25,080 bases of DNA from Mesostigma viride (lineage: Eukaryota; Streptophyta; Mesostigmatophyceae; Mesostigmatales; Mesostigmataceae): assembly GCA_009746045.1 (NCBI GenBank), contig RPFO01000510.1:65001-90080 (forward strand), given 5' to 3'. The position numbers were made by a program, and so were the translations under genes. Below the pieces are notes generated by a model. It was not told where the DNA came from. It did not search any database and saw nothing but the letters and a program-made list of their open reading frames with translations. How positions within the stretch are numbered: the first letter of the stretch is position 1; each line of letters starts with the position of its first letter. Shown piece after piece: positions 1-8,831 of the stretch.

Positions 1-1
1 C

Positions 2-1204
2 AAGGCCAATCTCTTGACCATGGGTGACTTGGTTGTGGTGAGGGGGCCGACACCAGTTACCGGGCACGGCATGCAGTGGATGGGACATATGCTCGCCAAG
101 GTGGTGGACATCCATGGGTTGGATTCCGATGCAACTATCTGTGTGGCCCCTTACTATGCCACCGGTTGGGGCAGCCGGTTTGACAAGGTTTCCCTTGCAG
201 GGGGGCTGGCAACCGTCAATGGTAGGTCAACCGGGGTCGGCTGGGTCGTCCCGGTGGAGGACATTGCTATCCAACACTGGTCCGTGAACGGCAACGCTGC
301 AGTCTTCACGCCCAAGCTGTCAGCCCAAGGCAGCAAGCTGACACGCACGACCCAAGATGCCATGCGCGACCATCCGGGCATTGACTGGGAGGGCTACAAG
401 ACGACGGGCGCTGCGGTGAAGTCGGCACAGGCTGCATGCGCCGCCTACTTCCAGGAGAAGGGGCAGGAGGAATTGCACGGCATGCGCGTGTGCGCCCTGT
501 TTGCAGATGGCCGCTCCAGGATGAAGGATAGGTTTCATGGTTGGGTGGTGGCCATAGCTGGCAATGTTACCGTTGTGTGGTCAGACGGCAGGTTTGAGGA
601 GTACACTGCCTTTGACAAGGTCTTGGAATTTGTCTGCGCCTGCCTGCATGGCCCTGCCGCGTTCATGCGCAATGAGGTCTTGTCACGGTACAGTGAGCAG
701 ACGGGGCAGGCCCTCAGCCCCAAAGTCATGCGAGAAGAGGGCAACACGGCCTTTGCAGTTGCCATCACAATGCCACTGCATGTGGATGTGCACAACAGCA
801 GTGACGACGAGGACTATGTGGATGATGGCACGGCCGACGTGGCCGATGAGGATGCAGACAACATGGAGGAGGAGGAGGAGGAGGAGGAGGAGGAGGAGGA
901 GGAGGAGGAGGAGGAGGAGGAGGAGGAGGAGGAGGAGGAGGAGGAGGAGGAGGAGGAGGAGGAGGAGGAGGAGGAGGAGGAGGAGGAGGAGGAGGAGGAG
1001 GAGGAGGAGGAGGAGGAGGAGGAGGAGGAGGAGGAGAAGGAGGAGGAGGAGGAGGTGCACAAGAAGCAAAGCAAGCGCCGCGCCCGCAGCACCACCCAGG
1101 GAAGGAGGCGTGGCCGGAAGCTGCAGCAGCAGCAGGAGGAGGAGGAGGAATTGCAGGAAAAGCAGAGCAAGCGCCACAGGTGCAGCACCATCACCACCCA
1201 CTGA
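2..1204 (+). CDS. Partial gene, 3' end; protein with two small beta-type modules and a poly-Glu tail
   Basis: The frame is open to the left edge of the window, so the gene probably starts upstream; the first in-frame ATG is at 20. I do not recognise the family. Residues about 5-110 (from 'GDLVVVRG', through 'AKVVDI', to 'GWVVPVEDI') look like a small beta-barrel reader module. Residues about 155-215, with 'GWVVAIAGNVTVVWSDG' then 'EEYTAF', look Tudor/PWWP-like in rhythm; that is only an impression. An acidic stretch follows, then 57 consecutive Glu, one Lys and five Glu encoded by a GAG repeat, then a basic Lys/Arg-rich tail and TGA at 1202. Acidic plus basic tails suggest a nuclear or chromatin protein. 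It could also be the C-terminus of a DNA-transposon protein. No intron is evident. The other-frame readings of the repeat (poly-Arg, poly-Leu, poly-Ser) are artefacts. Confidence 0.55.
   Translation, partial: KANLLTMGDLVVVRGPTPVTGHGMQWMGHMLAKVVDIHGLDSDATICVAPYYATGWGSRFDKVSLAGGLATVNGRSTGVGWVVPVEDIAIQHWSVNGNAAVFTPKLSAQGSKLTRTTQDAMRDHPGIDWEGYKTTGAAVKSAQAACAAYFQEKGQEELHGMRVCALFADGRSRMKDRFHGWVVAIAGNVTVVWSDGRFEEYTAFDKVLEFVCACLHGPAAFMRNEVLSRYSEQTGQALSPKVMREEGNTAFAVAITMPLHVDVHNSSDDEDYVDDGTADVADEDADNMEEEEEEEEEEEEEEEEEEEEEEEEEEEEEEEEEEEEEEEEEEEEEEEEEEEEEEEEEKEEEEEVHKKQSKRRARSTTQGRRRGRKLQQQQEEEEELQEKQSKRHRCSTITTH
866..1054 (+). repeat. GAG/GGA trinucleotide microsatellite inside the coding region
   Basis: An unbroken run of 57 GAG codons (866-1036) is followed by one AAG and five more GAG. 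All are in frame and encode poly-Glu. The strand is purely purine, so it could also form triplex DNA. The purity suggests recent slippage expansion. Confidence 0.95.
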
Positions 1205-1512
1205 TCAAGGACACGGGGCCGGGAGTAGCGGGTGAACATGAGGACAAGGTGGAAGAGGCCGTTGCAACGGGGATGAGGACAATGAGGAGGCCAAGGCAAC
1301 GCGCATGATGATAAGGATGATGCTCATTGGGTGAATGATAGCTGGCCCGTGCCATGGGCCTTGACCAGTGTGTGCTACCACGAGGGGCATTCCAGCCATG
1401 TCTAAGCCCTCATTGTCTTATTTTCATAGGTGTTGTGGCATCATTATAGTCTAATTTGGTTGGCTGATGTGGCTTATGGATTTCCAGCCATGTTTCTTGA
1501 CCAGCGTGTGCA
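1205..1512 (+). other. Probable 3' flank/UTR of the left-edge gene, no further gene
   Basis: After the TGA at 1202-1204 the sequence stays purine-rich and ATG/GAT-rich for about 100 bp. No credible open frame, structured RNA or repeat is visible. A TGTAA motif, the poly(A) signal form common in chlorophytes, first appears beyond the TGGG repeat at 1843-1847. The 3' UTR may therefore include that repeat. Confidence 0.35.
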
Positions 1513-1797
1513 TGGGTGGGTGGGTGGGTGGGTGGGTGGGTGGGTGGGTGGCTGGGTGGGTGGGTGGGTGGGTGGGTGGGTGGGTGGGTGGGTGGGTGGG
1601 TGGGTGGGTGGGTGGGTGGGTGGGTGGGTGGGTGGGTGGGTGGGTGGGTGGGTGGGTGGGTGGGTGGGTGGGTGGGTGGGTGGGTGGTGGGTGGGTGGGT
1701 GGGTGGGTGGGTGGGTGGGTGGGTGGGTGGGTGGGTGGGTGGGTGGGTGGGTGGGTGGGTGGGTGGGTGGGTGGGTGGGTGGGTGGGTGGGTGGGTT
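1513..1797 (+). repeat. TGGG tetranucleotide microsatellite, about 71 units
   Basis: A nearly perfect TGGG array of about 285 bp. It is interrupted by a GGCTGGG variant near 1550 and a GGTGGTGGG slip near 1684. Every unit supplies a G3 tract, so the plus strand has very high G-quadruplex potential. Open frames through it reading Gly-Gly-Trp-Val are by-products of the repeat. Confidence 0.97.
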
Positions 1798-1974
1798 GGG
1801 AAGGTGTGCTTTTTATTATGACGATTAGCTTAGTTACATGTGTGTAATCATGCACATGTTGACGTTGTATCATGGGCGTGTGCCCCTAAGTTTGCCTTCC
1901 TGCAATGTCACATAGTATATAATCTAGATGTGTTGTTTGGAACCTGACTATTTATCCCAAACTGGAATGATTGA
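1798..1974. other. AT-rich spacer with a TGTAA motif
   Basis: Spacer between the TGGG array and the satellite. It contains TGTAA at 1843-1847, a possible poly(A) signal for the left-edge gene. Nothing else is supported. Confidence 0.3.
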
Positions 1975-2900
1975 CAGTGCAACTATGTGATGAAACCCTT
2001 GAAAAGCAATTACTAATGACTGCATTTTTTGTGCTATGTTTGCAAGCATCTGTCACCTATTTGTCATGCAAACAGTCTGATTTTCTTGTGGGCAGTTAAC
2101 ACGGATGTTTTTATGAGCTGTGCAAAGTTCTAGGCTTGAGTGAGGTCATTGATATATGCCCCCATGTGTTGGAACCCTTGGAAAACCATGAAAAACTGCA
2201 TTTTTGGGGTATTTATGCTAGCATTTGTCACCAGCTTGTCATCCAACCAGCATGAAACTTTGTGGGCATGCTATTTGGGATGTGTTTAAAAGATATACAA
2301 AGTTTCAGCTCCAACTGAGTTCATTTGGTGTCATTGTATACGTGTATGTGTGATGAAACCCTTGGAAAACCATGAAAAACTGCATTTTGGGGGTATTTAT
2401 GCTAGCATTTGTCACCAGCTTGTCATCCAACCAGCCTGAAACTTTGTGGGCATGCTATTTGGGATGTGCTTAAAACATGTGCAATGTTCCAGGCCCAACT
2501 GAGTTCATTTGGTGTCATTATATATGCATATGTGTGATGAAACCCTTGGAAAACCATGAAAAACTGCATTTTTGGGGTATTTATGCTAGCATTTGTCACC
2601 AGTTTGGCATCCAACCAGCCTGAAACTTTGTGGGCATGCTATTTGGGATGTGCTTAAAACATGTGCAAAGTTCCAGCTTCAACTGAGTTCATTTGGTGTC
2701 AAATTATATATGCAGACATGCCAGAAAGTGCTGAAATACGGTATTTTATGCTAACAAATGTCACCATCTTACCATGCTGCCGACTCCCAGAATTTTTTTG
2801 ACCACATGGCATCATAAGATATCTGATTAGGAACCTTGGTGCCAAATTTGAGGTCAAACTGGCCATTATTCTGGCATCGTGTATTATAGCTCTTAGCTAT
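1975..2900 (+). repeat. Tandem satellite, ~184-bp monomer, about five copies
   Basis: The anchor CCCTTG(G)AAAA recurs at 1996, 2175, 2359 and 2543, spacings of 179, 184 and 184 bp. The three central monomers are highly similar and share TTATGCTAGCATTTGTCACC and a 'TGAAACTTTGTGGGCATG' block. The first copy is clearly diverged. A fifth, shortened copy begins near 2715, recognisable by TTATGCTAACAAATGTCACC at about 2746. The sequence is AT-rich, non-coding and unlike the flanking elements. A ~180-bp monomer is a common size for heterochromatic or centromeric satellites, but five copies cannot establish such a role. Confidence 0.88.
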
Positions 2901-3093
2901 GAGTCCAAGGAAAGTTGTGACATTGTACCTGTATACCAAAATGCATGTTATTTGGTGCAAACAAGCACCATTTTCCCATGAATCTTGGTTCTTAGGCCTT
3001 GGATGATGTTTGTACATGGTTCTGGAAGCTAAATGAGCAATTTTGAGAATTTTGTTATTTACCACCAAAATGAGTGGGATCCACCAAATGTAA
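2901..3093. other. Unassigned AT-rich sequence ending at the truncation point of A1
   Basis: No gene seen. An open minus-strand frame crossing 2769-3227 has no recognisable motif and runs antisense into the integrase, so I leave it out. The sequence changes character abruptly at about 3093, where integrase coding starts without its upstream domains. Confidence 0.3.
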
Positions 3094-3846
3094 ATGGGAT
3101 TGGGGTTGGTAGAGTTCTCCCTCAACAATTGTCCCCAAGCTGCGCATGGATATACGCCCTTCTTCTTAGATACTGGGAGACAGCCCCTTACCCCTACCTC
3201 TCTCTTAGCTAGTCCTCTACGGGACAAGGATGATGTGTCCCGAGATACTGTAGAAGGTGTACAGTCCTTACTAGATAGAATGAAAACTGCTCATGACCAC
3301 GCGATCTCAGGGTATCAAAAAGCTCAGGCTAAGTACCTTGCTAGGTTGCGTGCCTCCTTAGATAGACGAGCACCTGAGATAGAAGTAGGAGATCTAGTAT
3401 TAGTAGAAGGCCCCCGTGTTGGCCGTTTTGCTCATAAGTTTGAAGCAGAACTGAAGGTCAAACTTAGGCCTGCCTTCTTAGGACCCTTCCATGTGTTGTC
3501 TAGGGTAGGAAATTTCTTGTATAAAGTCGATATCCCTACCTCTTGGCAAACGCATTCAAACACCTTCCATAGGAGCCAGCTTAAACTGTACCACCCTAGT
3601 ACGTTCGCTGGCAGGGAGTTAGCGCCTGCCCCTTTAGAGCATAATCCTGACACTGGGGAAGTAGAAGACGAAGTAGAAAGCATCGTGGCCCATCGAGATA
3701 TCAAAAAGGGCCGCGGTACCCAGCGTCAGTATAAAGTGAAGTGGATGTATGCTCGTAGTGAAGTAGATAAGGTTTGGTATACGGAGAGTGAGCTAGATGG
3801 GTGTAGTCGCCTGCTGCAGGAATATAAAACCCTGCACAAGCTCTAG
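3094..3846 (+). pseudogene. Chromovirus integrase C-terminus (GPF/Y module plus chromodomain), 5'-truncated
   Basis: This is the last ~250 residues of a Ty3/gypsy pol polyprotein. Residues 6-32 (VEFSLNNCPQAAHGYTPFFL, then GRQPLTP) match the end of the integrase core. A linker and 'GDLVLVEGP' (about 98-106) follow, then the GPF/Y module around residue 129 (LGPFHVL, ending in HRSQLKLYHP). Residues about 190-245 form a chromodomain: EVESIVAHR, a basic loop, YKVKW, then VWYTESEL and LLQEYK. Chromodomains of this class steer integration by binding modified histones. The aromatic usually found in the first strand seems to be Val here, so histone binding is uncertain. The catalytic D,D,E residues lie upstream and are absent; a TAA at 3091 precedes the ATG at 3094, so this is a truncation product. 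It resembles the chromoviral branch and not the copia-like elements nearby. Confidence 0.9.
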
Positions 3847-3922
3847 TCGTAGGCCTTCTCCTCTCTTATGTTATGTCTGCTGTCGACGGGTGGTTGGTTG
3901 TCCCCTCCCCTCCGCAGCCGTC

Positions 3923-6223
3923 ATGACAGAGCCTACCCCTCCGGCTGAGAGCCCGCTGCCGTCCCTGCCCCTACCGGACCCTGAGCTGTATTTCGAGGCC
4001 CTTCCGGGCCGCTGGGTGTCGCGATCATGTTACCGGGGTGGCGTTGTGCAGCCGGCCCTTCAGGCCCAACATGCGAGCTTAGTCAGGGCGGCCCTCTTCG
4101 GGGTCACGTGGTATGGTCCTTCCCCTAATGAGCCGCACCAGCTTGTCCTGCACGGGTTCGACGATGCCGGACACTGTTTGTTGGGGTGTGGTTCTCGCTG
4201 TCCCGCCTTGGAACAGATAGATGCGGTTCTCCGGTGCTGCCGTGTGTTCTCCTACCTCTCTACCCCTGTGGGCCGTACCTGCCTACGGGAGGTGTTTCCT
4301 TGGCTTCCGGCTGAGGGTGATGCTGAGGTAGATGAGAACCCCTGCGACCTTTTACGGGCCGTAGAATTCATGGAGATAGCTGATCAGGCGGCGGGACTAG
4401 CGGTTGATGGTCCTGCCCCTTCGGGCGCCCCAGCCGAGGTACATTATACTCCAGATTATTCTGCCTCGAGCGCTGCGTCCGCCTCCTCGGCGTCTGTTCC
4501 TCCCTCTCCGGTCCCGTCGTCCCCTCGGTCGACCCGGGGTGTTGCAGTGGAGCCTACCCCTTCGGGTTTGCCTGATCCTCTTTCGGCGACGGTCTCGGCT
4601 ATGCAGGCTCAGATCCAGTCCCTGACCACGGCGTTTGGGGCCTTCCTGGCGGCCCAGGCGCAGGTCCCGGCTACGCCAGCTGGATCCGCGCCTCCTACCC
4701 CTTCTGTTGCCCCGGCGACTACGGCTTCGCCCGCGCCCCCGCTGGCGCCCGCGGTCGCTGTGGTTCCGGCGGCTGCTGCGACTCCTGCTGCCTCTGCGCC
4801 TGTGACCGCTGTACCTGCGCCTACGCGCGAGTCCCCTGCCCCTGTGACCGCGCCCGCTGTCGCTGCTTCCGAGCCTCCACCAGCTCAGTCGCAGCCGTCG
4901 CGGGGCTTCTTTGGCGACACTAGCGGACTGCCCAGGCTTTGGGAGGGTGGTCCCCCGCAGAGGATCCCGGTTCCTGACTGGAGCCTGGATGGTAGTCAAT
5001 CTTATGCAGGACTGCCTGTCCCTACGGGCCCCATTTTTAACATGTGGCCTGAGGGTGCACCGGCCACCGAGACCGGCGCGCCAGCTTCGGTGGCGGGTCC
5101 GTCACGGCCCCCTCTGGCTTCGGGTCCGGCGCGACCGTCTGCTGTACCAGTGTCACCTGCGTCGGTGTCGGCTCCTGCCCCTGCTTCGGCCCCTGCCCCT
5201 TCGGCCTCTCTGTCCTTGGCTGCGGTTGTTCGGTCCACCGGCCAGGATCCTCGCGCTACCCGCGCTTCCGACTCCCTCCGGGAGTTGTCCCAGGGTGATC
5301 GGGACAGGGCTCCTTCTGTGGTGCATGCGACGCCGGAGTCGCGCGACACGCCCGTGCCTGGATGTGGTATGTCCGCACTCGCCTGCCGCCAGTGTGACCT
5401 GCCGCGCGCCTCCGCCGAGCTTGCCATCTCGCCCATGTCCTACGGGTTTTCCCAGGTGTGTCGGGCGCCTCGGGATCGTGGCCTACCCATTGAGACTGAT
5501 CGGCCTCCTTTCGACATGGTTATTTTAGCTGATCCTGTGTTCCAGGGTGAGATCCTGGTTCGGCGCGTTCTGTATCGCTGGGCTAGGCGCCACAACGACT
5601 TGGACACCTACGGTGGGTTCCAGTGGGCTTACCCTCCGCCTCTGGGCATTATGGCTTCGGATGCCCTTACGGTAGAGTTTCCTGCGGTGCCGGGTGTTAC
5701 GTACACCACGGTCCTCCAGCCCATCCTCGAGTGGGATGCCCGGCGTCCGGCGCCCCTCCCGGGCCAGGGTCTAGACTCCCGCGGTCACCCTCCTCCTCGG
5801 GCCAGCGACTACCTAGAGACATTCGGGTCGCGCCAGTGTACGCGTCGGTGGCGTTCCCGTGAGATTCGGCACATCCGGTTGTGGCCGTCCAACGTGGAGC
5901 CCCTGGTAGATCTGTTTTTCCCGACGGGTATGCGCCCTCGGATCCGGTATCATCGCCTGCTCCTTCGGGCTCTCTGCCTGATCGCGGTAGAGCCTTTCCT
6001 ACGCCTCTTTGCCTGCGGTTTCCTGGACTGGGCCCGGGGCCAGGTCGTTCTTACTCAGCATAGGTATTACTGGGCCTTTCTGGGCCTTTTTCCTGACGGC
6101 GTGTGGGCCGATGTTTTCCTCACCGTAGATAGGCATGACAATGTTGAGGATGTGGCCCATTACCAGGCCTACCTGGATGTCCTGCTGGCCTCCCGTGGTA
6201 CCTACCAGACGGATGGCCATTAG
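3923..6223 (+). CDS. Extra 766-aa open frame of element A1, unknown function
   Basis: It begins at an ATG 76 bp after the pol stop; the frame is open further upstream to 3797 but the ATG at 3923 is the natural start. It is intact and much more GC-rich than the pol end next to it. Three parts are visible. Residues 1-165 are a compact domain with many Cys and Trp (GRWVSRSCYRGGV, CLLGCGSRCP, CREVFPWLP in order). Residues about 165-480 are a Ser/Pro/Ala/Val linker, with a short possible coiled coil near 220-245 (MQAQIQSLTTAFGAFLAAQ). Residues about 480-766 form a folded-looking domain ending in Leu/Phe-rich helices (LLLRALCLIAVEPFLRLF) and a Tyr/Trp-rich tail. No signal peptide, convincing membrane anchor, protease or zinc knuckle is seen. 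Position 3' of pol is where env-like or accessory frames sit in some plant gypsy elements, but I see no envelope features. Function unknown. Confidence 0.7.
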   Translation: MTEPTPPAESPLPSLPLPDPELYFEALPGRWVSRSCYRGGVVQPALQAQHASLVRAALFGVTWYGPSPNEPHQLVLHGFDDAGHCLLGCGSRCPALEQIDAVLRCCRVFSYLSTPVGRTCLREVFPWLPAEGDAEVDENPCDLLRAVEFMEIADQAAGLAVDGPAPSGAPAEVHYTPDYSASSAASASSASVPPSPVPSSPRSTRGVAVEPTPSGLPDPLSATVSAMQAQIQSLTTAFGAFLAAQAQVPATPAGSAPPTPSVAPATTASPAPPLAPAVAVVPAAAATPAASAPVTAVPAPTRESPAPVTAPAVAASEPPPAQSQPSRGFFGDTSGLPRLWEGGPPQRIPVPDWSLDGSQSYAGLPVPTGPIFNMWPEGAPATETGAPASVAGPSRPPLASGPARPSAVPVSPASVSAPAPASAPAPSASLSLAAVVRSTGQDPRATRASDSLRELSQGDRDRAPSVVHATPESRDTPVPGCGMSALACRQCDLPRASAELAISPMSYGFSQVCRAPRDRGLPIETDRPPFDMVILADPVFQGEILVRRVLYRWARRHNDLDTYGGFQWAYPPPLGIMASDALTVEFPAVPGVTYTTVLQPILEWDARRPAPLPGQGLDSRGHPPPRASDYLETFGSRQCTRRWRSREIRHIRLWPSNVEPLVDLFFPTGMRPRIRYHRLLLRALCLIAVEPFLRLFACGFLDWARGQVVLTQHRYYWAFLGLFPDGVWADVFLTVDRHDNVEDVAHYQAYLDVLLASRGTYQTDGH

Positions 6224-6581
6224 ATAGAGGGCCTTAGGCCCGACCTGAGGGTGTTGTCCCTCCGGTATGTAGAGTCGCCCTCATGTTCTGGCCAGTTGGC
6301 TGGTCGTTCTTGGTCCTTGGTGCTGATTGGTTTACTCTGTGTGTCCTGCCCAGTGCCGTTCCCCCCGGCAAGGACTCCGTTCCAGGCAGTTAGGGGAACC
6401 TACCACCAGGCTTGGTGCTGGCTAACCCTACACCTCCAGGCGTGGTGGTGGAGACCGTGTGAACTATTGGTGCCTTGTATCTTGGATGGCCTGCTGACTG
6501 TGTTAGTGTGTGCTGGGTGCATTAGGTTTCCTACCCCTTGTTTTCCTCCCTGTACGTAGGGAGAGGGCTCCCTACCTTTGT
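6224..6581 (+). other. A1 internal 3' non-coding region
   Basis: Non-coding DNA between the 766-aa frame and the polypurine tract. Its last ~90 bp (GGGTGCATTAGG through GGGCTCCCTACC) reappear at 12083-12150 in front of the second A-family LTR. This shows they belong to the element. Confidence 0.75.
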
Positions 6582-6592
6582 GGGGGGGGAGG
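6582..6592 (+). other. Polypurine tract of A1
   Basis: Eight G followed by AGG, directly before the LTR start TGTTACG. The equivalent A2 site at 12157-12169 is ten G then AGG. This is the expected position for plus-strand priming. Confidence 0.85.
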
Positions 6593-7165
6593 TGTTACGT
6601 CGCGTAACAATTCGTTGTAGTTACGGACGTAAATTAGGTCCTTTGCCTCGGTTGTCCCTAGGTTTACGTTTAGGCTCCTACCGGGACATTATTGTCCTCG
6701 TAACAGTACTGTGGTACATTGGGTGCCGTTGGGCGCCGCGCCGCGTACTTTACTAGTGGTCCTGATCCTGTGGTAGAATGTAGTGGACCAGCGTGCATCA
6801 GTAGATTTAGTGGACCAGCGTGCACCTGTAGGCGAGGGCCATGTCGGCCCGAGCGTGTTGGACCGTTGGTGACCATTTATGCGCGTTCTACCCCTTGTGT
6901 GTGCACTCGGCGTGTGTTAAGTGAATTGACACATTTAGGCTTGGGTCACGGCAGTGTAGTTGTGTTTCCTTCCTCTATTCCTGGAGTAAACGGGTTTTGA
7001 TAAATGGTTGTATGGCGTATTATAGTAACACTTACGTTAATGCATTGAGATCAGCTCCGTCACGTTCGTCTTTCGCCAGAGGGTTAAGTAGAGGAGGCCT
7101 GACCAGTTTAGGTAGTATCAGGCCCATTAGAGGTAGAGGTGGAGGTAGATATCCGCGGCGTAACA
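6593..7165 (+). repeat. A1 3' LTR (573 bp)
   Basis: It starts TGTTACG and ends CGTAACA, perfect 7-bp inverted termini. The first 17 bases, TGTTACGTCGCGTAACA, are themselves a hairpin, and CGTAACA also occurs at 6699-6705. A 17-bp segment TAGTGGACCAGCGTGCA is duplicated at 6781-6797 and 6808-6824, and is single in A2. The 3' half aligns with 24411-24774 and the 5' parts with 12170-12248 and 15485-15615. Confidence 0.9.
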
Positions 7166-8200
7166 GCCAGGGATGTCATTGATGCAAGCACTAGTACCAC
7201 AGAAAAAGCCCCTGTCTTCCGGCTCATTAATTCAGCCACATTACAACCCAATAGTCCAACTGGGCACGAGGATGGTGCACGGGGTGAGCAGCAGGTAGCT
7301 CCTTCCTCACACCTGGAAGAACCACAAGTGAGAGCAAATCCTGTTGTCCCCAAGAAAACATTTGCTGAGGTTCTTAAGGCCTGGCACAAGGCACACAACA
7401 GCAAAGCAGTTGTGGCAACAGGTACAGCACAGGTAAATGCGGTAGGGGATGCAGGTCAAGATCCTAGTATTTTGGCTGTAGACACCCAAGCATAGGTGAG
7501 TATCATCAGTGCACATGCTGTATATGGTCTGAAAATGATGGCCTCACCATGGGCTAGAGTGTCAGATTTTTCAGGCAAAACCAAAATGCATGTCAAAGGT
7601 CAGGTGAGCATTCAAATCTTGGGTATGCCCACTCCATTTCAGGTGGTAGAGGGTTACTCAGGGAATGCCCTATTAGGGGAACCTTTTGTATCTTACCCTG
7701 GTGTTGTCATCTCAGCTGGGAGGTTGAGTGTGGCAGGGGTAGGACAGGCACCTCTAGATCATTTTAAAATCCCTTTGAGCCAGATTAGCACTGGGTTGGA
7801 TGCTGCTATCCATGCAGTTAAGCCCAAGTACCTCCCAGGTCAAGAACCATGTGTGGAGGACCTCATACACTCTCAAAAGCTACACCCTTCAGCGTTTGGG
7901 CTTGGTAGATGGGATGTTGCATCCATGTCTCCCCTGTCCTATGATGATATTGTACGGGACTGCCAGACGCAGATTGGGTTTCTTAAGTGGCTGGAGGCTT
8001 TTACCAAAGCCAGGGAGGAGTGGGTTGTTCCAGATGCACGTAGTCCCACTCACACACCACCTGTGACTCCTCTTGATGCTATGCCAGCTGGAGCCAAGAA
8101 GCTAAGGTTAAAGTTTGTGTGCAAGCATAAACCTCAGGGGGACCACCTATTTTCCATGCTAGGCCATGTGTCACTGAGTTCAGGGGCTCTACAGAGCTGA
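7166..8200 (+). pseudogene. C' protease and start of RT, with nonsense and frameshift
   Basis: One frame carries a linker (ARDVIDAS, then FAEVLKAWHKAHNSK), a retropepsin-like region and the RT fingers. The protease active-site segment is ILAVDTQA (DTQA at 7481-7492). It is followed immediately by TAG (7493-7495), where element C has CAG, and then VSIISAHAV. The flap and second half are recognisable as 'KTKMHVKGQVSIQILG' and NALLGEPFVSYPGVV. The RT entry motif KKLRLKFVCKHKPQ lies near 8095-8135. Just after it the frame is lost through an indel, and the reading ends at a spurious stop at 8198-8200. The remainder of RT continues in another frame. Confidence 0.82.
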
Positions 8201-8831
8201 CAGAGGCTGAGCTTTATACTCCTGCATGGTATTCAGCAAACGTGTTGCTTTCCTTGTTTGTGCATCAGCTTAACACAGGGAAGGATTATGTGTGTAAAGC
8301 CACAGATATCAAAAGAGCCTTTCTAAAGGGTGACCCTGCCATAGCACAGCAGGTCTGGAGAGGTCAGGTATACGTGGTGAATACTCCTAAGGTGTGGCAC
8401 AGGGATATTGTACAACCCTTGTTGTGAGGCCAAACCTGGGGGTTGAAGGGTTGCAGTCAGCTTCAAAAATTTTTAGGCTGTCTGCACAGGAGGTATTCAT
8501 GAAGCTAGCTAGGGGCCACCTATGATGACATTGACCCTTGCTTGTTTGTCATCCCACACCCTGATGGAATGATGATGTTTGTCTGGCATGGGGATGATCA
8601 GTTAAGCTCAGGTCCTAGAGTTGCAGTGGATGCTTTCATAGCTCAGGTGTCTGCTAGCTTTGAGATTGGCAAGCAGCTAGAGCTGGGCAAGGAGCCAGTC
8701 AAATTCTGTGGCATGATGCTTGATCGAGTTGCTGCAGCAGCAGGGCAGCTGGGTTTGTTCCATGCAGGCCTCAGACTGCTGAATACATTAAGTCTTGTCT
8801 GGATGTCCTGCCTGCCACCATCACCCCTGAC
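8201..8831 (+). pseudogene. C' reverse transcriptase palm, broken
   Basis: Copia-type RT motifs appear in order. TELTEAELYTP is followed by TDIKRAFLKGD, the equivalent of the copia D-V-K-T-A-F-L-N-G block. RGQVYVVNTPKVW comes next, and then FVWHGDDQL with the catalytic segment W-H-G-D-D at 8584-8598, where copia has Y-V-D-D. KFCGMML matches the primer-grip side. A stop at 8425-8427 and indels near 8510 break the frame, so this copy cannot make RT. Element C shows the same unusual catalytic motif, so the motif is ancestral and not decay. Confidence 0.82.

Larger units (their letters stand above)
3094..7165 (+). mobile_element. A1: 5'-truncated Ty3/gypsy chromovirus with an extra 3' open frame and its 3' LTR
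   Basis: From left to right: the C-terminal part of integrase with chromodomain, a 766-aa open frame, about 370 bp of non-coding DNA, a G-run polypurine tract and a complete 573-bp 3' LTR. The 5' LTR, gag, protease, RT, RNase H and the integrase catalytic core are missing. At its right end the sequence changes directly into the protease-side linker of copia-like element C'. A1 therefore inserted into C'; the first five bases after the LTR (GCCAG, 7166-7170) should be one copy of its target-site duplication. The partner copy is lost with the left end. Confidence 0.85.

Noticed and set aside
564-1299. Long poly-Arg, poly-Leu and poly-Ser frames over the GGA repeat
   Set aside because: They are other-frame readings of the same trinucleotide repeat; only the poly-Glu frame continues a non-repetitive protein upstream.
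1513-1797. CRISPR-like or telomeric array
   Set aside because: There are no spacers, and the unit is a plain microsatellite unlike known plant or algal telomere repeats.
1430-1873. Gly-Gly-Trp-Val and Thr-His-Pro-Pro repeat proteins
   Set aside because: A 4-bp repeat without stops is open in every frame; no coding context exists at either side.
2769-3227. 152-aa minus-strand frame
   Set aside because: It crosses the junction into the integrase antisense strand and has no motif.
4397-5436. Arg-rich and Glu/Gly-rich minus-strand frames of 200 and 144 aa
   Set aside because: They mirror the Pro/Ala/Ser-rich coding strand of the 766-aa frame; composition explains them.
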